A stretch of DNA of 64,000 bases, taken from NCBI RefSeq assembly GCF_001439845.1, contig NZ_JYLO01000009.1, positions 186,001 through 250,000 of the forward strand. Direction: 5' to 3'. The position numbers were made by a program, and so were the translations under genes. The notes under the pieces were generated by a model. That model was not told the DNA's origin. It was given only the letters and a program-made list of their open reading frames with translations, and did no database searches. The stretch is from Pseudomonas lactis (GTDB lineage Bacteria > Pseudomonadota > Gammaproteobacteria > Pseudomonadales > Pseudomonadaceae). Position 1 is the stretch's first letter; every line of letters begins with the position of its first letter. Below are positions 17,650-25,549 of the stretch, piece after piece.

Positions 17650-17680
17650 AAAAAAGGGAGCTCCTTAAGAGCTCCCTTTT
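17650..17680 (-). terminator. Rho-independent terminator of bamD
   Basis: An 8-bp stem GGGAGCTC / GAGCTCCC has T tracts on both sides. Read leftward it ends the bamD transcript just before the PP0621-like gene. Confidence 0.85.
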
Positions 17681-17696
17681 GCGTTGCGTCGAACAA

Positions 17697-18722
17697 TCAG
17701 TCGAACACACCGAAGGTCATGTAGCTGAACCACGAGCGGTCCTGGTTGTTGCCCAGTGCTTGCGGCTCTTCTTCTTCGATCACGTCACCGTTCTCGTCGT
17801 GCGGCTTGAGATCCGAAGGAATAGCGTCCTTGGCGTCCTGGTACATCTTGATCACGTCCTGGTTGGCGCGAGTTTCACCCGGCGGCAGTGGTGGACGGGA
17901 CTCGATCAAGCCCAGGGTGTACTTGCTCAGCCACGAACGGTTGTCCGCTTCGGCAACCTGAGGCACGAACTGGCCGTCTTTCAGGCTCGGGTGGTCAGGA
18001 TAGTTGAGCTTCAGGGTTTCCAGGCTGGTAGTCGCCAGGGTGTCCAGGTGCAGACGCTGGTAAGCCTCGGTCATCACGGCCAGGCCGTCACCCACGGATG
18101 GGGTTTCCTGGAAGTTTTCCACCACGTAGCGGCCACGGTTGGCGGCGGCCACATATGCCTGACGGGTCAGGTAGTAGTGGGCCACGTGGATCTCGTACGA
18201 AGCCAGCAGGTTGCGCAGGTAGATCATGCGCTGCTTGGCGTCCGGCGCGTAGCGGCTGTTGGGGTAGCGGCTGGTCAGCTGGGCGAACTCGTTATAGGAG
18301 TCGCGGGCAGCACCCGGGTCACGCTTGGTCATGTCCAGCGGCAGGAAGCGCGCCAGCAGGCCAACATCCTGGTCGAACGAGGTCAGGCCCTTCATATAGT
18401 AGGCGTAGTCCACGTTCGGGTGCTGCGGGTGCAGGCGGATGAAACGCTCGGCAGCGGACTTGGCAGCTTCCGGCTCGGCGTTCTTGTAGTTGGCGTAGAT
18501 CAGCTCAAGCTGGGCCTGGTCGGCATAGCGGCCGAACGGGTAACGCGACTCCAATGCCTTCAGCTTCGCTGTGGCGCTGGTGAAGCTATTATTGTCCAAG
18601 TCTGTCTGAGCTTGCTGGTACAGCTCGACTTCGCTCAGGTTTTCGTCGACGACGTCCTTTGTTGACGAGCAAGCAGCAGTCATGGCGAGGATGGCGATCA
18701 GCAGCAGGTGTTTCACTTGCAT
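17697..18722 (-). CDS. bamD: Outer membrane assembly lipoprotein BamD
   Basis: Essential part of the Bam complex that folds outer-membrane proteins. 341 residues from ATG 18722: signal peptide MQVKHLLLIAILAM with lipobox TAAC (Cys18 of the precursor), then TPR repeats (YPFGRYADQAQLELIYANYK, HPNVDYAYYMKG, YPNSRYAPDAKQRM). The C-terminus is an acidic extension ending FGVFD, longer than the E. coli protein and usual for Pseudomonas. The frame runs upstream of the chosen start without a signal-peptide match. Divergent from rluD. Confidence 0.96.
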   Translation of the reverse strand: MQVKHLLLIAILAMTAACSSTKDVVDENLSEVELYQQAQTDLDNNSFTSATAKLKALESRYPFGRYADQAQLELIYANYKNAEPEAAKSAAERFIRLHPQHPNVDYAYYMKGLTSFDQDVGLLARFLPLDMTKRDPGAARDSYNEFAQLTSRYPNSRYAPDAKQRMIYLRNLLASYEIHVAHYYLTRQAYVAAANRGRYVVENFQETPSVGDGLAVMTEAYQRLHLDTLATTSLETLKLNYPDHPSLKDGQFVPQVAEADNRSWLSKYTLGLIESRPPLPPGETRANQDVIKMYQDAKDAIPSDLKPHDENGDVIEEEEPQALGNNQDRSWFSYMTFGVFD

Positions 18723-18871
18723 GGCGGCTTGCGTCCCTATGACGGCCGCTGTCTTGGGCGGGGCCGTCCTGTTATGATGAGCGCCCCGTTGAAAGCCTCG
18801 GGGCAAAAGACGCCGTATTTAACCACAAGCGCGCAGCCGAAACCAAAGGCTACGCCACGCCTAGTCTGAGC

Positions 18872-19834
18872 ATGTCCGATAAAATTGAACTTCGCGCAGA
18901 GGTGCCGTCCGAATTGGGCGGCCAACGCCTCGATCAAGTCGCCGCACAATTATTCGCTGAGCACTCGCGCTCGCGCCTTTCCGCCTGGATAAAAGACGGC
19001 CGCCTGACTGTGGATGGAGCGGTTATCCGCCCGCGAGACATAGTCCATGGCGGTGCGATTCTTGAGCTGACTGCCGAGCAGGAAGCCCAGGGAGAATGGG
19101 TCGCCCAGGACATCGAGCTGGATATCGTCTATGAAGACGACGACATCCTGGTCATCAACAAACCCGCAGGCCTGGTGGTTCACCCGGCCGCCGGGCACGC
19201 TGATGGCACCTTGCTCAATGCCCTGTTGCACCACGTGCCGGACATCATCAATGTGCCGCGCTGCGGCATCGTGCACCGTCTGGACAAGGACACCACCGGC
19301 CTTATGGTGGTAGCCAAGACCATTCAGGCGCAGACGCAACTGGTTACGCAATTGCAGAGCCGTAGCGTCAGCCGCATCTATGAGTGCATTGTGATCGGCG
19401 TTGTTGTGGCCGGTGGCAAGATCAACGCACCCATTGGTCGTCACGGCCAGCAGCGCCAGCGTATGGCGGTGATGGAGGGCGGCAAGCAAGCCGTCAGCCA
19501 CTACCGTGTGCTGGAGCGTTTCCGTTCCCACACCCATGTGCGGGTCAAGCTGGAAACCGGGCGTACCCACCAGATTCGCGTGCACATGGCGCACATCAAC
19601 TTCCCGTTGGTCGGCGACCCGGCCTACGGTGGCCGCTTCCGTATTCCGCCGGCGGCCAGCCAGACCATGGTTGAGTCGCTCAAGACGTTCCCGCGCCAGG
19701 CACTGCATGCACGCTTCCTGGAACTGGATCATCCGACGAGCGGTAAGCGCATGAGCTGGGAATCGCCACTGCCAGACGATCTGGTCTGGCTGTTGTCGCT
19801 GCTCAAGCAGGATCGCGAGGCGTTTGTCGGATGA
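18872..19834 (+). CDS. rluD: 23S rRNA pseudouridine synthase RluD
   Basis: Makes pseudouridines 1911, 1915 and 1917 in helix 69 of 23S rRNA. 320 residues: an N-terminal S4 RNA-binding domain (GGQRLDQVAAQLFAEHSRSRL), then the catalytic domain with HRLDKDTTGL, catalytic Asp at residue 138. Its stop overlaps the pgeF start by 4 nt. The bamD / rluD-pgeF-clpB arrangement is conserved in Pseudomonas. Confidence 0.96.
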   Translation: MSDKIELRAEVPSELGGQRLDQVAAQLFAEHSRSRLSAWIKDGRLTVDGAVIRPRDIVHGGAILELTAEQEAQGEWVAQDIELDIVYEDDDILVINKPAGLVVHPAAGHADGTLLNALLHHVPDIINVPRCGIVHRLDKDTTGLMVVAKTIQAQTQLVTQLQSRSVSRIYECIVIGVVVAGGKINAPIGRHGQQRQRMAVMEGGKQAVSHYRVLERFRSHTHVRVKLETGRTHQIRVHMAHINFPLVGDPAYGGRFRIPPAASQTMVESLKTFPRQALHARFLELDHPTSGKRMSWESPLPDDLVWLLSLLKQDREAFVG

Positions 19835-20556
19835 GTGACTGGCTGATACCTGACTGGCCCGCGCCGGCTCGGGTAAAAGCCTGCGTCACCACCCGCGCGG
19901 GCGGCGTCAGTCTGGCGCCGTTCGACAGCCTCAACCTGGGCGATCATGTCGAGGACAGCCTTGAGGCCGTCCTTGAAAATCGCCGTCGCCTGAGTGACGC
20001 CCTCGATATCCAGCCTGCCTGGTTGCGCCAAGTCCACGGTACTCAGGTGGTTGAGGCCGATCCGGGCCGTACTGTCGAGGCTGACGGCAGTTGGACCAGT
20101 ACCCCTGGTATCGCCTGCACGTCCATGACCGCCGATTGCCTGCCTGCGCTGTTCTGTAATCGGGCGGGCACCCGGGTTGCCGCAGCCCATGCCGGTTGGC
20201 GTGGCTTGGCAGCTGGGGTGCTGGAGGCCGCTTTCGAGAGCCTGGATAGCGTACCCGAAGACGTTATGGTCTGGCTCGGCCCTGCCATTGGCCCACAAGC
20301 CTTTGAGGTCGGCCCGGAAGTGCGTGAAGTGTTCATGCAGCAACTGCCGGCCACCGCTGAAGCCTTTGTTCCCAGCCGCAACCCTGGCAAGTACATGGCC
20401 GACATCTACCAGCTGGCGCGTCTGCGTCTGGCCGCTCGCGGTGTTAGCGCTGTGTATGGTGGCGGTTTGTGCACTGTGACCGACCCGCGTTTCTTTTCTT
20501 ATCGCCGCAGCCCGCGTACGGGCCGATTCGCCTCCCTTATCTGGCTTGAACGCTAG
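19831..20556 (+). CDS. pgeF: Multicopper-oxidase-like (laccase domain) protein, YfiH/PgeF
   Basis: 241 residues, Cu-oxidase_4 family, reported as a purine nucleoside phosphorylase and as a peptidoglycan editing factor. Metal and active-site residues are visible in VHGTQVVEAD, TADCLPALF and AAHAGWRGLAAGV, and in the C-terminal YGGGLCTVTDPRFFSYRR. ATGA overlap with rluD. Confidence 0.93.
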   Translation: MSDWLIPDWPAPARVKACVTTRAGGVSLAPFDSLNLGDHVEDSLEAVLENRRRLSDALDIQPAWLRQVHGTQVVEADPGRTVEADGSWTSTPGIACTSMTADCLPALFCNRAGTRVAAAHAGWRGLAAGVLEAAFESLDSVPEDVMVWLGPAIGPQAFEVGPEVREVFMQQLPATAEAFVPSRNPGKYMADIYQLARLRLAARGVSAVYGGGLCTVTDPRFFSYRRSPRTGRFASLIWLER

Positions 20557-20586
20557 ACTGTCCTGACCTGTATCAACCGTCCGCCG

Positions 20587-20614
20587 CTTGAAACGCCCAG
20601 AATCCACCCCATCT
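20587..20614 (+). promoter_or_regulatory. Sigma-32 (RpoH) heat-shock promoter of clpB
   Basis: CTTGAAA at 20587-20593, a 13-bp spacer, then CCCCATCT at 20607-20614, an essentially perfect match to the RpoH consensus, about 78 bp before the clpB ATG. Confidence 0.85.
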
Positions 20615-20691
20615 ATAAGGGTATCTGGCAGGTTTCTTCATTCAGGATGTGTTTGTTCATAGCTCCGGCCTGCTCAAAAGGAAGGTGACTA

Positions 20692-23256
20692 ATGCGTATT
20701 GATCGTTTAACCAGCAAATTACAGTTGGCATTGTCCGACTCTCAATCTTTGGCAGTGGGCCTCGACCACCCGGCCATCGAACCTGCGCACTTGATGCAGG
20801 CACTCCTGGAACAGCAAGGTGGTTCTATCAAGCCCTTGCTGATGCAGGTGGGCTTTGACGTTAACAGCCTGCGCAAGGAGTTGAGTAAAGAGCTCGACCA
20901 GCTGCCGAAAATCCAGAATCCCACCGGCGACGTAAACATGTCCCAGGACTTGGCGCGCCTGCTCAACCAGGCCGACCGTCTGGCCCAGCAGAAAGGTGAC
21001 CAGTTCATCTCCAGCGAACTGGTGCTGCTCGCCGCCATGGACGACAACAGCAAGCTCGGCAAATTGTTGCTGGGCCAGGGCGTGAGCAAGAAAGCCCTGG
21101 AAAACGCCATCAACAACCTGCGTGGCGGCGAGGCGGTGAACGACCCTAACCATGAGGAGTCGCGCCAGGCCCTGGACAAATACACCGTCGACCTGACCAA
21201 GCGTGCCGAAGAGGGCAAGCTGGACCCGGTGATCGGCCGCGACGATGAAATTCGTCGCACCATTCAGGTGTTGCAACGTCGCACCAAGAATAACCCGGTG
21301 TTGATCGGTGAACCTGGCGTGGGTAAAACCGCGATTGCCGAGGGCCTGGCCCAGCGCATCATTAATGGCGAGGTACCAGACGGCCTCAAAGGCAAGCGCC
21401 TGCTGTCTCTGGACATGGGCTCGTTGATCGCCGGTGCCAAGTTCCGGGGTGAATTCGAAGAGCGCCTCAAATCCTTGCTTAACGAATTGTCGAAGCAGGA
21501 AGGGCAGATCATTCTGTTTATCGACGAATTGCACACCATGGTCGGCGCCGGTAAGGGCGAAGGCTCCATGGACGCCGGCAACATGCTCAAGCCCGCCTTG
21601 GCACGGGGTGAGTTGCATTGCGTCGGTGCGACCACGCTCAACGAATACCGTCAGTACATCGAAAAGGACGCAGCGCTTGAGCGTCGCTTCCAGAAAGTCC
21701 TGGTGGAAGAGCCGAGCGAAGAAGACACCATCGCGATCCTGCGTGGCCTGAAAGAGCGCTATGAGGTCCACCATAAAGTGGCGATCACCGACGGTGCGAT
21801 CATTGCGGCGGCCAAATTGAGCCATCGCTATATCACCGATCGTCAGTTGCCGGACAAGGCGATCGACCTGATCGACGAAGCGGCCAGCCGTATCCGTATG
21901 GAGATCGACTCCAAGCCGGAAGTGCTGGATCGTCTGGATCGGCGCCTGATTCAACTGAAAGTCGAATCCCAGGCGCTGAAGAAAGAAGAAGACGAAGCGG
22001 CCAAGAAACGCCTGGAAAAACTCCAGGAAGAAATTGTCCGCCTGGAACGTGAGTATTCGGACCTCGAAGAAATCTGGACCTCGGAAAAAGCCGAAGTACA
22101 GGGTTCGGCGCAGATCCAGCAAAAAATCGAGCAGTCCCGCCAGGAACTGGAAGCCGCGCGCCGCAAAGGCGACCTGAACCGCATGGCCGAGTTGCAGTAC
22201 GGGGTGATCCCGGACCTGGAACGCAGCCTGCAGATGGTCGACCAGCACGGCAAACCTGAAAACCAGTTGCTGCGCAGCAAGGTGACCGAGGAAGAAATTG
22301 CCGAAGTGGTCTCCAAGTGGACCGGTATTCCCGTGTCGAAGATGCTCGAAGGCGAGCGCGACAAGCTGTTGAAGATGGAAAGCCTGCTGCATCAGCGCGT
22401 CATCGGCCAGGAAGAGGCGGTGGTGGCGGTGTCCAACGCCGTACGGCGTTCGCGGGCGGGTTTGTCCGACCCGAACCGTCCAAGCGGCTCGTTCATGTTC
22501 CTCGGCCCGACCGGTGTAGGTAAGACCGAGTTGTGCAAGGCCCTGGCCGAGTTCCTCTTTGATACGGAAGAGGCCATGGTGCGGATCGATATGTCCGAAT
22601 TCATGGAGAAACACTCGGTGGCTCGCCTGATCGGTGCACCACCAGGCTATGTGGGTTACGAAGAGGGCGGTTATCTGACCGAAGCCGTGCGGCGTAAGCC
22701 TTACTCGGTGATCCTGCTGGATGAGGTCGAGAAGGCGCACCCGGATGTGTTCAACATCTTGCTGCAGGTGCTGGAGGATGGTCGCTTGACGGACAGCCAC
22801 GGGCGTACGGTGGACTTCCGTAATACGGTGATCGTGATGACCTCCAACCTGGGCTCGGCGCAGATCCAGGAATTGGTGGGTGATCGTGAAGCCCAGCGTG
22901 CGGCGGTGATGGACGCGTTGACCACGCACTTCCGTCCGGAATTCATCAACCGGGTCGATGAAGTGGTGATCTTCGAGCCTCTGGCGCGGGATCAGATCGC
23001 GGGCATCACCGAGATCCAGTTGGGCCGCCTGCGTAGCCGCCTGGCTGAGCGCGAGCTGGACCTGGAGCTGAGCGGCGAAGCGTTGGACAAGCTGATCGCG
23101 GTCGGTTACGACCCGGTGTATGGCGCACGGCCACTTAAACGTGCGATCCAGCGCTGGATCGAGAACCCACTGGCGCAGTTGATCCTGTCGGGCAGCTTTA
23201 TGCCTGGCACTCGCGTCACGGCGACGGTGAAAGACGACGAAATCGTCTTCCATTAA
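20692..23256 (+). CDS. clpB: ATP-dependent chaperone ClpB
   Basis: Hexameric AAA+ disaggregase working with DnaK. 854 residues in the standard order: N-terminal Clp repeat domain, first AAA+ module with Walker A GEPGVGKT at 206-213 and the IDELHTMVGAG segment, a coiled-coil M-domain (about 400-530, KKEEDEAAKKRLEKLQEE), and a second AAA+ module with Walker A GPTGVGKT at 605-612. A GGAAGGTG-like ribosome site precedes the ATG. Preceded by a sigma-32 promoter and followed by a terminator. Confidence 0.98.
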   Translation: MRIDRLTSKLQLALSDSQSLAVGLDHPAIEPAHLMQALLEQQGGSIKPLLMQVGFDVNSLRKELSKELDQLPKIQNPTGDVNMSQDLARLLNQADRLAQQKGDQFISSELVLLAAMDDNSKLGKLLLGQGVSKKALENAINNLRGGEAVNDPNHEESRQALDKYTVDLTKRAEEGKLDPVIGRDDEIRRTIQVLQRRTKNNPVLIGEPGVGKTAIAEGLAQRIINGEVPDGLKGKRLLSLDMGSLIAGAKFRGEFEERLKSLLNELSKQEGQIILFIDELHTMVGAGKGEGSMDAGNMLKPALARGELHCVGATTLNEYRQYIEKDAALERRFQKVLVEEPSEEDTIAILRGLKERYEVHHKVAITDGAIIAAAKLSHRYITDRQLPDKAIDLIDEAASRIRMEIDSKPEVLDRLDRRLIQLKVESQALKKEEDEAAKKRLEKLQEEIVRLEREYSDLEEIWTSEKAEVQGSAQIQQKIEQSRQELEAARRKGDLNRMAELQYGVIPDLERSLQMVDQHGKPENQLLRSKVTEEEIAEVVSKWTGIPVSKMLEGERDKLLKMESLLHQRVIGQEEAVVAVSNAVRRSRAGLSDPNRPSGSFMFLGPTGVGKTELCKALAEFLFDTEEAMVRIDMSEFMEKHSVARLIGAPPGYVGYEEGGYLTEAVRRKPYSVILLDEVEKAHPDVFNILLQVLEDGRLTDSHGRTVDFRNTVIVMTSNLGSAQIQELVGDREAQRAAVMDALTTHFRPEFINRVDEVVIFEPLARDQIAGITEIQLGRLRSRLAERELDLELSGEALDKLIAVGYDPVYGARPLKRAIQRWIENPLAQLILSGSFMPGTRVTATVKDDEIVFH

Positions 23257-23280
23257 GCCCTGCGCTTGGCATAAACAGAG

Positions 23281-23309
23281 AAGGCCCCGCATCGCGGGGC
23301 CTTTTTTTT
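23281..23309 (+). terminator. Rho-independent terminator of clpB
   Basis: Stem AAGGCCCCGC / GCGGGGCCTT with a run of T. Confidence 0.9.
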
Positions 23310-23441
23310 CGATAGGGCGTTGAACTGTAAGGCAAAGGCTTGTAAAGTGCGCCCCGCAGCAACGTCAGCCCACGGGTTTCTTCTCCCCAAGAAGAAATCA
23401 GAAAGAAGCGCAAATCATTGTCTTAAAAGCAATTTAAAGGG

Positions 23442-23469
23442 TTGACAGGGGTTTTTAAGATTGTAGAAT
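23442..23469 (+). promoter_or_regulatory. Promoter of the tRNA cluster
   Basis: TTGACA at 23442-23447, 16 bp, then TAGAAT at 23464-23469, followed by a GC-rich GCGCGCC discriminator typical of stable RNA promoters. It lies about 80 bp before tRNA-Asn. The rest of the 23310-23551 gap shows no gene. Confidence 0.75.
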
Positions 23470-23551
23470 AGCGCGCCTCAGAGACGCTAACGTAGCGATA
23501 CGGACAGGGTCGAAGAGGAAGCAACACAGCAGTAACTTTGAAATATGTAGT

Positions 23552-23627
23552 TCCGTGATAGCTCAGTCGGTAGAGCAAATGACTGTTAATCATTGGGTCC
23601 CAGGTTCGAGTCCTGGTCACGGAGCCA
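23552..23627 (+). tRNA. tRNA-Asn (GTT)
   Basis: 76 nt with encoded CCA. Cloverleaf: acceptor TCCGTGA / TCACGGA, D-arm GCTC...GAGC, anticodon loop CTGTTAA, T-arm GGTTCGAGTCC. Confidence 0.96.
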
Positions 23628-23636
23628 ATTTCAAAC

Positions 23637-23713
23637 CGGGGTATAGCGCAGTCCGGTAGCGCGCCTGCTTTGGGAGCAGGATGTCGGGAGTTCGAATCCC
23701 CCTACCCCGACCA
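23637..23713 (+). tRNA. tRNA-Pro (TGG), copy 1
   Basis: 77 nt with encoded CCA. Acceptor CGGGGTA / TACCCCG, anticodon loop TTTGGGA, T-arm GAGTTCGAATC. Identical over its full length to the copy at 23983. Confidence 0.96.
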
Positions 23714-23718
23714 TATTT

Positions 23719-23794
23719 GGGTCGTTAGCTCAGTTGGTAGAGCAGTTGGCTTTTAACCAATTGGTCGTAGGTTCGAATCCCACACGACCCACCA
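23719..23794 (+). tRNA. tRNA-Lys (TTT)
   Basis: 76 nt with encoded CCA. Acceptor GGGTCGT / ACGACCC, anticodon loop CTTTTAA. This tRNA-Lys next to clpB is a well-known integration site for PAPI-1/pKLC102-type elements in P. aeruginosa. Confidence 0.96.
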
Positions 23795-23982
23795 TTTTTG
23801 AGACCAGTTAGCGCTGGAATCAAATCTTAGAATCAGAGGTTCTAGCTCTGATAGAGGCGGTTTTACGGTTTTGGAAAGTGTTACAGCACTTAGATATCGC
23901 CGTAGACATGCAGCCGTCTGAGGCGAACAGTAGTTTCGGTTCGTCATGATGTCAATGTGCATCGGTTTTGCGATGTGCATTC

Positions 23983-24059
23983 CGGGGTATAGCGCAGTCC
24001 GGTAGCGCGCCTGCTTTGGGAGCAGGATGTCGGGAGTTCGAATCCCCCTACCCCGACCA
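23983..24059 (+). tRNA. tRNA-Pro (TGG), copy 2
   Basis: 77 nt, identical to copy 1; the identity extends to CCATATT beyond the CCA end. It is 188 bp downstream of tRNA-Lys and is the last tRNA before the integrase gene. The 23795-23982 spacer holds no gene, only a small hairpin at 23832-23852 (ATCAGAG / CTCTGAT). Confidence 0.95.
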
Positions 24060-24067
24060 TATTCAAT

Positions 24068-24098
24068 GAAAAAAGGCGCCTTTATGGCGCCTTTTTTT
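24068..24098 (+). terminator. Terminator of the tRNA operon
   Basis: Stem AAAAGGCGCC / GGCGCCTTTT with a run of seven T, 9 bp after tRNA-Pro copy 2. Confidence 0.88.
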
Positions 24099-24229
24099 GT
24101 GTCCTTGAGCAAAGTCGTACCGTTCGTCTGAAAAAAGCCGGATTTCGACATGGCGCTTTACTCCGGGCAAGCGAAAGCCTCTGGCCAACCAGAATTCCCT
24201 ACATGCAGTGCGCTTTGCTTATGAGCGTA

Positions 24230-25549
24230 CTAGGGCGATGCTCGAGAAAACGATGAGCTTCGCATTGAATGCTCAGTTGAGGTGCGTTTCCTGAATGTGC
24301 CGACACCAAGCCCGCTCGCCATTAGCGTCAATAGTAGACTCTGCTCTACTTGATCTACTGGTGGGTCCATAGAGCATGTCATTGACTCGCGATGCAGTTG
24401 CGCAGATGCGAGCTCGAGAGCCCTCTGTAACGCGCCTCGGCCAGTCGACTTGGTCGGCCGATCAATACTGACCTCTGTGCTGGTAGGTTGTTGTGGAGCT
24501 GGCAACTTCTTGGGCTTTGGTTGAGCGGTTTCCTGTGAATGCACACCTATCTTGGCGGGTAAGGGAGTAGAGGGTGTGCCACTTGGATCAACCCGTCTCA
24601 CTCGGCTTAGAGCGCCCTGAGCCAGGCTTCGCTCATGCAGAACAGCGCGCATATGGTCGTAGTCCGCCTCTATGTAATTCATCGTTGTCGCTAGATTCGA
24701 GTGATTCAGCAGGCTTTTCGTGAGATGAATGTTTCGCTCAGGCTGCTTCATCAAGTCTGTTGCTAATGTGTGCCTGAAGCGGTGAGGGGTCATGCGCACG
24801 CCAATCTTATCGGTGAGCTTGCCGTACATTGACTCCACCTGGTCGATGTTCATTTCCTTGCCATGGAAGTGACGAGAGAATCTGTTGACGTTGAACAGCT
24901 GATCGTCTGGTGAAAAACCGATTTTCTCGGCCTCCCCCAGGATCCTGGATAAGTGTGGAGCGAGTCCTTCCATAATGGGGAGGAAAAACTCCCGATGGGT
25001 CTTCTCTGTTTCACCGCGGACCAAGATCATCTGGCTGTCCCAGTCGATATCTTTGTAGCGCAGGCACAGCAGGGCATTCAGACGTATGCCTGTGTAATAA
25101 AACATCTCGAAGACGCTGAGCCAGAACCAGGCAGGTGTGATCTGGCTACGTTCATGCGTACAACGTTCTTGGCCTACAAGGGATGTGAGCCAGTTGCGTG
25201 CTCGTTGGATAGCGTCTCCATTGATTGTCTTGCTGGCTCGCTTCGGTGGGATAACGCTGGTTTTCTTGAATGGGTTGATCGAGGTATGGGTCATCAGGCC
25301 GTGTTCTATGGCGTAACCCCAAACAGTTCGAAGGTGATTTGAATAGGTGTTCCAGCTGCGTTTGGATAATCCATTCTCAAGGACTTTTTTTCGCCATGCC
25401 AGAACCGCACGATGATCTATCTCCTCAACTGAGGCCGTTCGGAAATGCTTAAGTAGTGCTTTGGTCGAGGCACGATAGATCTTTGCACTGGCAGGTCGTA
25501 GATCATGGGCAAAGATGTATTCCTCCGTCAGATTCGAGGGCGTCGTCAT
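24230..25549 (-). CDS. Tyrosine recombinase, ICE integrase
   Basis: Excises and integrates the element. 439 residues. A SAM-like N-terminal core-binding domain (LLKHFRTASVEEIDHRAVLAWRKKV) is followed by the catalytic domain: first Arg in YYTGIRLNALL, HxxR in TPHRFRHTLA, His in LLNHSNLATT, and Tyr in MNYIEADY. A low-complexity tail of about 120 residues follows the catalytic domain, which is longer than usual. It lies 170 bp from the tRNA-Pro gene and overlaps the relaxase by 4 nt. Confidence 0.9.
   Translation of the reverse strand: MTTPSNLTEEYIFAHDLRPASAKIYRASTKALLKHFRTASVEEIDHRAVLAWRKKVLENGLSKRSWNTYSNHLRTVWGYAIEHGLMTHTSINPFKKTSVIPPKRASKTINGDAIQRARNWLTSLVGQERCTHERSQITPAWFWLSVFEMFYYTGIRLNALLCLRYKDIDWDSQMILVRGETEKTHREFFLPIMEGLAPHLSRILGEAEKIGFSPDDQLFNVNRFSRHFHGKEMNIDQVESMYGKLTDKIGVRMTPHRFRHTLATDLMKQPERNIHLTKSLLNHSNLATTMNYIEADYDHMRAVLHERSLAQGALSRVRRVDPSGTPSTPLPAKIGVHSQETAQPKPKKLPAPQQPTSTEVSIDRPTKSTGRGALQRALELASAQLHRESMTCSMDPPVDQVEQSLLLTLMASGLGVGTFRKRTSTEHSMRSSSFSRASP

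Larger units (their letters stand above)
23636..24063 (+). repeat. 82-bp direct repeat containing tRNA-Pro
   Basis: 23636-23717 and 23982-24063 are identical: the tRNA-Pro gene plus one base before it and four bases after it. It could be a native duplication, or a sign of past recombination at this tRNA array by the neighbouring element. Confidence 0.8.

Noticed and set aside
18750..18778. rluD promoter with TATGAT at 18773
   Set aside because: No acceptable -35 box at the right distance; the nearest TTGGGC is 13 bp away.
20719..23292. 857-codon minus-strand frame opposite clpB
   Set aside because: Antisense shadow of clpB; the sense strand encodes a full ClpB with all motifs.
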